Source of the DNA: an uncultured Clostridia bacterium | GTDB lineage: Bacteria > Bacillota > Clostridia > Oscillospirales > Acutalibacteraceae | DNA length: 64,000 nt | Assembly: GCA_937876375.1 (NCBI GenBank) | Contig: CALEHY010000006.1 | Span: forward strand, 1 to 64,000 | Direction of reading: 5' to 3' | Shown: positions 1 to 7,128 of the stretch, one piece after another | How the letters are laid out: every line of letters begins with the position of its first letter | Position numbering within the stretch: the stretch's first letter is position 1 | The notes under the pieces: model-generated | Database searches by the model: none | What the model was told of the DNA's origin: nothing | What the model saw: only the letters and a program-made list of their open reading frames with translations | Translations under genes and position numbers: made by a program

Positions 1-17
1 AACCTAAAGGTTTGCCA

Positions 18-45
18 GCTCCCTTTACACAAGGGAGCCTTTTTT
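18..45 (+). terminator. Rho-independent terminator of an upstream gene, inside an interspersed repeat
   Basis: An 8-bp stem (GCTCCCTT / AAGGGAGC) with a 5-base loop is followed by a run of T. It would end a plus-strand gene lying left of the window. The same stem, with nearly the same flanks, recurs at 45698-45722, so it is probably the end of an interspersed repeat that doubles as a terminator. Confidence 0.7.
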
Positions 46-46
46 C

Positions 47-75
47 TTGCAATTTATAAGACTCTATGCTACAAT
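47..75 (+). promoter_or_regulatory. Promoter for the leader RNA
   Basis: TTGCAA at 47-52 and TACAAT at 70-75 are separated by 17 bases. The predicted start of transcription, near base 82, is the first base of a 17-bp inverted repeat, which fits an RNA whose 5' end forms the closing stem. Confidence 0.5.
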
Positions 76-81
76 GAAATT

Positions 82-263
82 GCCAAACAAATTGAATAAA
101 TGAGCTATTTAGCCCTAATGATAAGTTTGTATTTTTTTATTTGTTAAAAATACAAGCTCTATTTTGGTACAATCTTGTCTTTAGGGATAGTGTATTCAAT
201 TTGTTTGGCGACAGTTGAGCTATGTGTTTTTTATGCGTATAGCTTCGGCTGTACGCATTTTTT
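82..263 (+). ncRNA. Structured leader RNA or small RNA ahead of a lipoprotein gene
   Basis: Bases 82-98 pair perfectly with 193-209 (17 bp). Inside this, CCCTAA..AAG pairs with CTT..TTAGGG and TTTGTATTTTT pairs with AAAAATACAAG, giving a long interrupted hairpin. A UUCG-loop terminator follows at 233-263, only ten bases before the ribosome binding site of the next gene. GAGCTAT at 217-223 can pair with ATAGCTT at 239-245, which would break the terminator stem, so an attenuation switch is possible. TGAGCTAT also occurs at 101-108. It does not match a riboswitch class I can recall. It could instead be a free-standing small RNA, 6S-like in outline only, or a miniature inverted-repeat element. 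Confidence 0.45.
233..263 (+). terminator. Strong terminator or attenuator with UUCG tetraloop
   Basis: An 11-bp stem (ATGCGTATAGC / GCTGTACGCAT, one G-U pair) closes on TTCG and is followed by six T. It lies between the leader promoter and the lipoprotein gene, with no other clear promoter between, so expression of that gene may require read-through. Confidence 0.75.
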
Positions 264-287
264 ATTATATAGTAAAGGAGAAAAGAA

Positions 288-1226
288 ATGAAGAAAAATG
301 CAATTAAAAAGGTGGTTGCAGTTTTATTGACAATCGCTATTATGTTCACTCTATGTTCTTGTGGTGCAGGAAGTAAAATTGTCGGTGTAAAGTGGGTTGA
401 TATTTATTCAGGAACAACAGTTGAATTTGCTAAAGATGGTAGTGCAACCTATGGAAATAACGCTGCCACATGGGAAAAAGGCAAAGATACATACTCAATT
501 AATTTCACCTCAAATATTACAGGTAATACAATAGAGCGTTATGCTCAACTGGTTGAAGAAAAGGATGATACATATCTTCAACTCAGCAAGGATGGATTAT
601 CTAATGGTGAAACAACAGACTTTGCAGAGTTAAAACTCTATCCTGAGGAAAAGGCTATTGAAATGAAAAATGAGGTTGCAAAGTCAGCTGGCGACACAGT
701 TTCTTCAGATATTATGAATGTTACTGTTAAGAAAGCTGGACTTGGTTACTATGCAACTTCTCCAAGATATGATTCATATTCAGGAAAGATTTCCAACATT
801 AGTGAAGCATATGAACCTTCACAAGAAGGTGGCTTCTTTGATAGTAGCAAGGGGCATTGTTTATTGTGTATTGATTTTGTTATTGAAAACACAGACAGAA
901 GCACCCTTGATACTGGAGACTATATTATAGATATGACAGTCATTAAGGATGGTGTTTCAGGTATTGTTAAAGGATATGACCTAAACAATGAAGATGGAAG
1001 CTATGGATTACAGCTTGCGTATTGTGGAATTTCTGAAGATGGAGGAAAAACATTTAAAAAGTATACTAGCAGCAATTATTTAATTAGTGCAGGACAATCC
1101 ATTGAAATAAAATATGTTGGTGTCGTAAGTTGCGAGCCAGAAAAGCTTGATGGTGAGTTTGACATTGTTTTTGGACTTAAAAATTCAAAGAATGATAAGG
1201 ATCGTTTCATCTATACAATTAAATAA
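288..1226 (+). CDS. Secreted lipoprotein of unknown function
   Basis: A 312-residue protein with a classic lipoprotein signal: a lysine-rich N terminus, a hydrophobic core at about residues 9-22, and a lipobox LCSC that places the lipidated cysteine at about 25. AAAGGAG lies 9 bases before the ATG. The mature part has a lipocalin-like or single-domain beta-rich N half (GTTVEFAKDGSATYG) and a C half (from about residue 145, NVTVKKAGLGYY) that resembles the Ig-like DUF4352 type of extracellular domain, with conserved features such as FVIENTDRS. The function is not known. It stands alone, and the leader RNA and terminator just upstream suggest attenuation control. Confidence 0.75.
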   Translation: MKKNAIKKVVAVLLTIAIMFTLCSCGAGSKIVGVKWVDIYSGTTVEFAKDGSATYGNNAATWEKGKDTYSINFTSNITGNTIERYAQLVEEKDDTYLQLSKDGLSNGETTDFAELKLYPEEKAIEMKNEVAKSAGDTVSSDIMNVTVKKAGLGYYATSPRYDSYSGKISNISEAYEPSQEGGFFDSSKGHCLLCIDFVIENTDRSTLDTGDYIIDMTVIKDGVSGIVKGYDLNNEDGSYGLQLAYCGISEDGGKTFKKYTSSNYLISAGQSIEIKYVGVVSCEPEKLDGEFDIVFGLKNSKNDKDRFIYTIK

Positions 1227-1293
1227 GAAACAATAATCTAAAAAAGCACTATTCTTGTCACAATATTTTAGTATTATACCGAGATAAAAGAAA

Positions 1294-1337
1294 AACCCAT
1301 TATGGCATCTTTCAATTTGAAAGTGTCATAGTGGGTT
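1294..1337 (-). terminator. Long hairpin, probable terminator on the minus strand
   Basis: A stem of about 21 bp with G-U pairs and one bulge runs from AACCCATTATGG to the matching TCATAGTGGGTT. On the minus strand it is followed by TTTTTCTTTT, so it probably ends the transcript of the small coiled-coil gene and its upstream neighbours. Confidence 0.6.
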
Positions 1338-1380
1338 ACATACTTTCAATAATATGCAACACAAAGTTTTGCATTAAAAT

Positions 1381-1407
1381 AACGGAGCAGTTTTTTACTG
1401 CTCCGTT
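1381..1407. other. Perfect 10-bp hairpin
   Basis: AACGGAGCAG and CTGCTCCGTT are perfect complements around a 7-base T-rich loop. There is no strong T run on either side. It lies between the coiled-coil gene and the stronger hairpin at 1294-1337, so it may be a weak terminator or a 3' mRNA-stabilising structure. The rest of 1227-1455 holds nothing else I can support. Confidence 0.4.
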
Positions 1408-1455
1408 ATTCATTAACCTTCGTTATAGTACCTTATCAAAAAAGAGTGCATTTTT

Positions 1456-1680
1456 TTATTTTAGATTATCGATGATATCATTTATCTGTGCCCTTAGGGT
1501 TTGTAGGACAGAGATATTCTTCTCTAGCTCTCGATTAGCCTCATTAAGCTGGGACTCAAGATTAGAGTTGATAATAGTCAGTCGCTGACACTCAAACTGA
1601 GAGTCATTAAGCGCTGCCTTTAGACGAGCATTCTCTTTTTTTAGCTGCTCAATCTCTTTGTTCTTTTGAGTTAGTGGCAT
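1456..1680 (-). CDS. Small coiled-coil protein
   Basis: A 74-residue hydrophilic protein, almost all predicted coiled coil: heptad-like repeats of Leu, Ile and Asn with many Lys, Glu and Gln (EIEQLKKENARLKAAL, NLESQLNEANRELEK). There is no signal peptide or membrane segment, so it is probably cytoplasmic and oligomeric. A ribosome site, AGAGGT, sits 6 bases before the ATG. It lies downstream of two membrane foldase genes, in the same direction and after a weak terminator hairpin, so it may be co-transcribed by read-through. The heptads resemble short ZapA/ZapB- or YabA-like helper proteins, but there is no specific family match and no function is assigned. Confidence 0.65.
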   Translation of the reverse strand: MPLTQKNKEIEQLKKENARLKAALNDSQFECQRLTIINSNLESQLNEANRELEKNISVLQTLRAQINDIIDNLK

Positions 1681-1704
1681 ATAATACCTCTTTCGCTAAA
1701 ATCA

Positions 1705-1730
1705 AGAGGCTGGGCAAACGCTCAGCCTCT
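1705..1730 (-). terminator. Hairpin after the first parvulin gene
   Basis: AGAGGCTG and CAGCCTCT form an 8-bp stem just after the foldase stop codon at 1742. The following TGATTTTAG on the minus strand is a poor T run, so termination is probably partial and may let the small coiled-coil gene be expressed. Confidence 0.45.
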
Positions 1731-1741
1731 AATATGATTGA

Positions 1742-3538
1742 TTATAGATCTAGGTCGTTCTGGAAGAAGCGTGAGCCAAACCATTTCTTGTTGATAGAAT
1801 ATGAGTCCTCTAGCTTCTTAACAGTATCATTACCATCATCTGTAGCAAGGCTCTGCTGTGCTGTGTACTTCCATACAGGCATATTGCTCTTGCTCTCAAA
1901 ATACATGATATGATAACCGAACTGTGTCTTTACAATCGCTGTGTCGCCAGTCTTACGAGCTGAATCGAAGATCCAAGCATTGAATGATGGCACCATCTGG
2001 TTAGGTGTAACATTCTCATAGATACCACCATCAGAAGCGTTGCTATCTGTTGAGTTCTCTTTTGCAAGCTCTGCAAATGCATCAGCAGTCTTGTCACCCT
2101 TGTTGTACTCTGCAAGGATTTCCTTTGCCTTCTTCTCTGCAGCCTTCCACTGCTTTGATGACATTTCTGTAGCAGACTTGTTCTCATCATCCTTGTCCTC
2201 TGGAGCGATAAGAATGTGACGAATAGTTACTGGATTAACCTTTGCCATATATACTGGCTTAACGATATAAACTACTGAAGTAGCACTCTGCTTAATTTCG
2301 CCAGCCTTTCTGCTCTTTGAGTAAATCCAATCAAGACCTGAGTATGTATCCTCATCGTCATCGTTCTTCTTCTCATCAGCAGTAGCGATAGCAGCACCAA
2401 CACCCTTTAGTACGTCACGAGTCATAGCTGTGTAGCTTGTCTCAACAGGGTTCTTGTTAGCTTCTTTATCAAAGTCACTCTTTGAATACTTTGAAGCGAG
2501 ATCTGCAAAGTTAGAGCCATCAGCATTAAGTGCCTTTGCAAATGCCTTTGCATCATCAGCTGTCTCACACTCGAAGTACTTGATATCAACGCTAACAAGG
2601 TCAGCCTTGTTCTCTTTCTTATATGTTTCGTACTCTTCTTCTGAATATTCCTTCTTCTTTAGCTCATCAGAATACTCATTCTGGTAATTCTCTGCGATAT
2701 AAGCAATCTTTGCTTCTCTACGGAATACCTTTTCGTTAATACCCTTACCCATAGCAGCTGTTAGATAACCACTAAGTGTATAGCCATTTGATGCAGCTGT
2801 TGTAGTGTAGCTATCAAGAGCATCATCAATTTCTTTCTGCTGATCCTCAGTAATCTCTGGCTCCTTGCCATCATTTGCCTTAACAGCCTCGTAGTAATAT
2901 AGATATGTTGACTTGATCTGCTCAACAACCTCTTCTTCCATGAACTGAGCCCAAGTTACAGTCTCGTCGTCATCGTTCTTTGTTGTCTGCTTTGAGAACT
3001 TCTCTTCAAAGTCAACATTTAGGTTAACCTGATCAAGATCGATGCCATACTGCTCATACTGCTGCTTTGTCTGGTAAATGTTGTTGTACTGCATAGCATA
3101 GTAGTAGTTGTATGTGCTAACCTTAACACTATGCTTACCACCATTGCCATCATCAATAACAAAAGCTGTAACAGTTGACTGTGGTACAGCAAAGTAGCTC
3201 ATCAAGCCCTTGCGAACAGCACCAGTAGCAACATATGTGCACATAAGAGCAACAACGATAACTACAGCAATAACAGCTGTGATAGCGTTCTTTGCGCTCT
3301 TTGGCATAGGGATAGTCATACCATCCTTGCTAGTAGTAATGCCTTCACGCTGAGCGATAAGCTCATCTCTCTTTTTTCTTAGCTTTTTCTTGGCTTTCTC
3401 GTCTGACTCATCAGCAATCTGCTGCTTGATTTCAGCGATTTGTGTAGCAAGCTCCTTCTTCTTCTCAATAGCCTTGTCCTTCTTGATCTGAAGCTTTACC
3501 TGCTGCTTTTCTTCCTTAGTCATTTTTTCGTTTGCCAT
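1742..3538 (-). CDS. Membrane-anchored parvulin-type peptidyl-prolyl isomerase
   Basis: A foldase of the SurA/PrsA type (598 residues). The N-terminal 65 residues are a very charged cytoplasmic coiled coil (many EKKK, KKLRKKRDE), then one membrane helix at about 83-105, then a long extracytoplasmic region. The parvulin domain lies at about 420-555, with the family signatures TIRHILIAPED, SDGGIYENVTPNQMVPSF and GYHIMYF. Unlike PrsA it has no lipobox, is about twice the usual length, and has a large cytoplasmic coiled coil. An in-frame ATG lies three codons upstream, but the AAAGGA site spaces correctly only to the start used here. The next gene upstream, at 3625-5448, is a diverged tandem paralogue. 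Likely role: folding of exported proteins at the outer face of the membrane. Confidence 0.85.
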   Translation of the reverse strand: MANEKMTKEEKQQVKLQIKKDKAIEKKKELATQIAEIKQQIADESDEKAKKKLRKKRDELIAQREGITTSKDGMTIPMPKSAKNAITAVIAVVIVVALMCTYVATGAVRKGLMSYFAVPQSTVTAFVIDDGNGGKHSVKVSTYNYYYAMQYNNIYQTKQQYEQYGIDLDQVNLNVDFEEKFSKQTTKNDDDETVTWAQFMEEEVVEQIKSTYLYYYEAVKANDGKEPEITEDQQKEIDDALDSYTTTAASNGYTLSGYLTAAMGKGINEKVFRREAKIAYIAENYQNEYSDELKKKEYSEEEYETYKKENKADLVSVDIKYFECETADDAKAFAKALNADGSNFADLASKYSKSDFDKEANKNPVETSYTAMTRDVLKGVGAAIATADEKKNDDDEDTYSGLDWIYSKSRKAGEIKQSATSVVYIVKPVYMAKVNPVTIRHILIAPEDKDDENKSATEMSSKQWKAAEKKAKEILAEYNKGDKTADAFAELAKENSTDSNASDGGIYENVTPNQMVPSFNAWIFDSARKTGDTAIVKTQFGYHIMYFESKSNMPVWKYTAQQSLATDDGNDTVKKLEDSYSINKKWFGSRFFQNDLDL

Positions 3539-3624
3539 CTTTATCATCCTTTTATAATGGTTTTAGTGCTCTAATATTCTACACTATATAATAAAATATT
3601 ACAAGTGTTTATTTTATTTTTTTA

Positions 3625-5448
3625 TTAATATGACTCCTGCTGGTCGTCACTTTCCTCCAAAGGCTGAGCAACCTTTGTATTTTTCATAGCAACTTTGTGT
3701 ACCTTTGTCTTTGCCTGAGAAATCTCGTTAATCTGCTTTTCCTGTAGTGCAGCAGACTGTAGGTTAAACAAATATGACTCTGTATCCTCGATAAAGAACA
3801 TAATATGATAGCCAAACTCTGTCTTAACGATACCAGTGTCGCCATACTTTCTTGAGTCATCAGTTGCCCAAGTCTCAAACTCCTTAACCATCTGGCCAAG
3901 TGGAACACCAGCATAAACACCACCATAGCTGTTCATACCAGCAGAGATTGAGCCAGTATCCTCTGAATACTTTTCTGCTAGCTCAGCAAATGCAACCTCT
4001 GTCTTTTCGCCATCAGTGTACTCCTTGAGCACCTTGTCAGCCTTTTCCTTTGCATCCTGCCACTGCTTTTCTGTAGGCTCTGCTGTGGTAGTTTCCTCCT
4101 CAGTCTCGCCCTCGATAACATCAGCCTCTGGCTTAATAAGAATATGTCTAACGCTATATACCTCTGACTTGTCGAATGTAGGCTTGTTTAATTTCATAAA
4201 GATATAAACAACACCCTCATCAGGAGCAGCGAAAGTAGAAACGTCGCCAACCTTTGTTTCCTCACTAAAGAGCCAATCGTTTGCCTCTTCAACAAAGCCT
4301 TCCATATCCTTTGTAATATCAGCCTCCATATTGTTAGCGATATCAAGGATACAAGCCTCCTTGTCCTCGTAATAACCAGCCTCAACATACTGGTCTATCA
4401 TATCCTTCCAAACCTTTGGAATAAGGAGTTTCATATCATCCTCTGATTTAATATTTATCTCATATTTCTTGGCAGTCTTTAGTGCCTTGTCAGCAGCCTT
4501 TTCGTCATCAAGAGTATATGTGATAGGTAGATAAGCAATTCTTACGACCTGGTATTCATCCTTGTGCTTTTCGATATAATCAGCCTTTTCCTCATCAGTT
4601 AGCTTGAATGTAACTGATTTCTTCTGTGCAAAGTTCTGTGCTAGATAGTACTGATTAAGTAGCTTGCGAATTGTAGCCTGACCACAGTAGTCACCATAGT
4701 TCTCCTTTAGGTACTGGTCGATAGACATATCGCTCTGTGATGCTGTTTCCTTAAGAGAATCGATAGCACCATCAATATCCTGCTTCTGTGTGTCAGTCAA
4801 TGTAGTACCAGCCTCAACTGCCAAATTGTAGTTAGCGATATCAGCCTTAATACGCTCAACAGTTGTCTTTTGGAACATTTCCTCCCAAGTGACCTTGTTG
4901 CCATCCTCATCAGTAGTCAACTGTGTAGAGAAATCACTATAAGGGTTAATATCATACTGACCAGAGGTGTACTCATTAAATACCATAGTATAGTAGTAGT
5001 TATATAGACCTACTGAAACATCGGTACCATCAACTGTAACAGCGACATTACCAGGATTCATTTTTTCATTAGAGTTAGGTACAGTGTAGTATCTAACACC
5101 TAAAAATGCAAGAAGCGCACATAGAACAATAATAATAAGTGCTGTTAATGTGAACATAATCTTGTCATTCTTGCTAACTGGTGAATCCTGCACGATAACC
5201 TTCTTTGGCTGTGGTGCTGGAGCTGGAGCAGCTGGCTTCGCCTTTTCTGCTGGAGCTGGAATATCAATCTCAAATGAGTCACCAACGATATTATCATTTA
5301 GCATAGGCGCCTCTGCCTCAAAGGTCCAATCGTCATTTTCCTCGAATTTTACGTCCTTGCTAGAGGTATCATCTGTCTGCTGAGTATCGTTCTCAACGGT
5401 ATCAGGAGAAACAACCTCTTCATCAAAATCTTTTGACTTATCACTCAT
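3625..5448 (-). CDS. Second membrane-anchored parvulin-type peptidyl-prolyl isomerase
   Basis: A 607-residue paralogue of the downstream gene. It has an acidic cytoplasmic N terminus (residues 1-65, rich in Asp and Glu), a Pro/Ala linker (PAPAEKAKPAAPAPAP), one membrane helix at about 100-122, then an extracytoplasmic SurA-N-like region and a parvulin domain at about 430-570 (YSVRHILIKPEAD, GGVYAGVPLGQMVKEF, GYHIMFF). Both paralogues share a motif after the membrane helix (GLYNYYYTM here, TYNYYYAMQY in the other). The oppositely charged cytoplasmic tails, acidic here and strongly basic in the partner, make a heteromeric complex plausible; that is inference. A good promoter lies upstream and the pair probably forms one transcript. 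Confidence 0.85.
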   Translation of the reverse strand: MSDKSKDFDEEVVSPDTVENDTQQTDDTSSKDVKFEENDDWTFEAEAPMLNDNIVGDSFEIDIPAPAEKAKPAAPAPAPQPKKVIVQDSPVSKNDKIMFTLTALIIIVLCALLAFLGVRYYTVPNSNEKMNPGNVAVTVDGTDVSVGLYNYYYTMVFNEYTSGQYDINPYSDFSTQLTTDEDGNKVTWEEMFQKTTVERIKADIANYNLAVEAGTTLTDTQKQDIDGAIDSLKETASQSDMSIDQYLKENYGDYCGQATIRKLLNQYYLAQNFAQKKSVTFKLTDEEKADYIEKHKDEYQVVRIAYLPITYTLDDEKAADKALKTAKKYEINIKSEDDMKLLIPKVWKDMIDQYVEAGYYEDKEACILDIANNMEADITKDMEGFVEEANDWLFSEETKVGDVSTFAAPDEGVVYIFMKLNKPTFDKSEVYSVRHILIKPEADVIEGETEEETTTAEPTEKQWQDAKEKADKVLKEYTDGEKTEVAFAELAEKYSEDTGSISAGMNSYGGVYAGVPLGQMVKEFETWATDDSRKYGDTGIVKTEFGYHIMFFIEDTESYLFNLQSAALQEKQINEISQAKTKVHKVAMKNTKVAQPLEESDDQQESY

Positions 5449-5484
5449 AACAATACTCCTTACTGTTATTATATATTAGAAAAT

Positions 5485-5513
5485 ATTATAATATATATCG
5501 CACAAGTTTGCAA
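5485..5513 (-). promoter_or_regulatory. Promoter for the parvulin pair
   Basis: On the minus strand TTGCAA (5508-5513) and TATAAT (5485-5490) are 17 bases apart, with the start codon at 5448. It diverges from the promoter of the O-antigen-ligase-like gene. Confidence 0.6.
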
Positions 5514-5564
5514 TATGTTATTTTGTTAAAAATATTTGTCAAATTTTTGACCAAAATATAATAC

Positions 5565-5593
5565 TTGAAAAAAAGGTATATTTATTGTAGTAT
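5565..5593 (+). promoter_or_regulatory. Candidate promoter for the O-antigen-ligase-like gene
   Basis: TTGAAA at 5565-5570 and TAGTAT at 5588-5593 are 17 bases apart, giving a start near 5600 and a leader of about 38 bases before the ATG at 5638. Confidence 0.4.
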
Positions 5594-5637
5594 AAGGATA
5601 TAAGTTGAAACAAATATTATATTCACGAGGGGAATAT

Positions 5638-7044
5638 ATGAACACAACAGAAATTAGCCAAAAGCAAAAAAACAGTTGGCTAAATGATTTTAAAACAAAA
5701 TACAAGAGCAATCCAGCATGGTACTGGCTACTGGCAACAGTATATCTATTCTTTCTGTTACCTGAGTACATAAGTCCATTTTTGCTGTTTGCTGCATTTA
5801 TAGTATTCAAGAGGCAATGGACCAGAGAGGGCAGACTGGCGAAGGTCGGTACACTTGGCAAGCTAGAAATGGGCTTTATGACATATATGCTTGTCAGCAC
5901 ATTATGGTCAAGCACAAAGCTAGATACACTGGGCTGTGCAGGACTATGGTGGGCTGTGCTACTGATACAGATAATGATATATAACCTTGCCAGAACAAGG
6001 GAGCGTATCAAAAAGGTTATCACTGCATTTGTAGCAGCTGGTGTGACAAATGGCATAATCGGTACGATACAGTTCGTTACATACTGCTTGTACAAAAACT
6101 CAATTATACCAAAAAGCATGGTGCTAACCACCCCACTATACAGATATCTTGACCAGGCAATATATGCATGGCTACCATTCGATATTTCAACAAAAATGTG
6201 GGAAAAGAGAGCAAGTGGCTGTTTCTCTAATCCTAATCTGTTAGCAACATTTATGATAGTTGTATATCCACTGGCTATATATCTATTACTAAACGCCAGC
6301 ACAAAAAAATCAAAGTGGCTATACTTTGGTTCTGTTGTTGCAATCACATTTGGTATGGCTAGCACGTTAACAAGAGCAGGCTGTTTGATTATACTATTTG
6401 CTTGGATTATGCTATTCCTGCTACAAGCAAAAAGGCATTACAAAAAAATGTTTATGTCACTCGTCCCAACAGTTATATCAATCATACCAGCATTGATGAT
6501 TAGATACGGACATGTAAATGTTTACGGACCAGAAAAGCCAACGGACGAGGCTGCTACCTCATCAGAAGCTCATTTTGACATATGGCGAAGCATGATAGAT
6601 TACATTACCCATCATGTAAAGACATTCTTCGTTGGTATGGGATTTGGTATGGAGAGCTCTGGTGATATACTACTGAACAACTATAATCTTAACAAACCTC
6701 ACTCGCATAATTTTATTATCGAGATATGGGCAGAGCTCGGTATCATCGGTATAATTATGCTAGCGATAATTATGGCTGTCACAATGGGCAAGCTACTCGA
6801 AATCAACTCAAATAGCAAAAAGAAGATCACTCTTATTTTTGCTGTATCAGCAAGCTTTATTGGATTTTTTGTGTTCGGATTGAGCGACTATGTGTTCAAC
6901 TCACCAAAGCAAATCATTACGATGATGATACTTATTGGATTGACACAGGCGATATCCTATGTGTATGACAAGACACTGATTAATTCGCCACACGATTTTG
7001 AGCAAGTCATCGACCGTGACTGGAAAAACATAATTCATCAATAA
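5638..7044 (+). CDS. O-antigen ligase/polymerase-like membrane protein
   Basis: A polytopic membrane protein of 468 residues with about ten to twelve hydrophobic segments. It shows two hallmarks of the Wzy/WaaL O-antigen ligase superfamily: a GCFSNPNLLATF segment and, late in the protein, a periplasmic-loop histidine region PHSHNFIIEIWAELGI. Gram-positive members join or polymerise surface glycans on a lipid carrier; the substrate cannot be told here, as no glycosyltransferases lie nearby. The start is the ATG at 5638, behind GAGGGG; a TTG 11 codons earlier has no ribosome site. It is followed by its own terminator. Confidence 0.8.
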   Translation: MNTTEISQKQKNSWLNDFKTKYKSNPAWYWLLATVYLFFLLPEYISPFLLFAAFIVFKRQWTREGRLAKVGTLGKLEMGFMTYMLVSTLWSSTKLDTLGCAGLWWAVLLIQIMIYNLARTRERIKKVITAFVAAGVTNGIIGTIQFVTYCLYKNSIIPKSMVLTTPLYRYLDQAIYAWLPFDISTKMWEKRASGCFSNPNLLATFMIVVYPLAIYLLLNASTKKSKWLYFGSVVAITFGMASTLTRAGCLIILFAWIMLFLLQAKRHYKKMFMSLVPTVISIIPALMIRYGHVNVYGPEKPTDEAATSSEAHFDIWRSMIDYITHHVKTFFVGMGFGMESSGDILLNNYNLNKPHSHNFIIEIWAELGIIGIIMLAIIMAVTMGKLLEINSNSKKKITLIFAVSASFIGFFVFGLSDYVFNSPKQIITMMILIGLTQAISYVYDKTLINSPHDFEQVIDRDWKNIIHQ

Positions 7045-7050
7045 AAAGAA

Positions 7051-7079
7051 AAAGGACAAGAAAATTCTTGTCCTTTTTT
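7051..7079 (+). terminator. Terminator of the O-antigen-ligase-like gene
   Basis: An 11-bp stem (AAGGACAAGAA / TTCTTGTCCTT) is followed by TTTTTTG directly after the stop codon. Confidence 0.8.
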
Positions 7080-7128
7080 GTTGCATATTTTTGACAGTAT
7101 GATATAATTTGTCATAGGAGGGTTGGAT

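Noticed and set aside
137..349. Minus-strand 70-codon frame over the leader RNA
   Set aside because: It runs through the terminator and the lipoprotein start, has no ribosome site, and its apparent membrane helix comes from AT-rich sequence.
5526..6365. Minus-strand open frame of 279 codons across the O-antigen-ligase-like gene
   Set aside because: Antisense to a clear membrane protein; hydrophobic only because the opposite strand also is; no ribosome site or family features.
7091..7108. TTGACA and TATAAT before the sulfatase
   Set aside because: The two hexamers are only 6 bases apart, so they cannot form one promoter. TATAAT alone at 7103 is too close to the ATG to be sure of.
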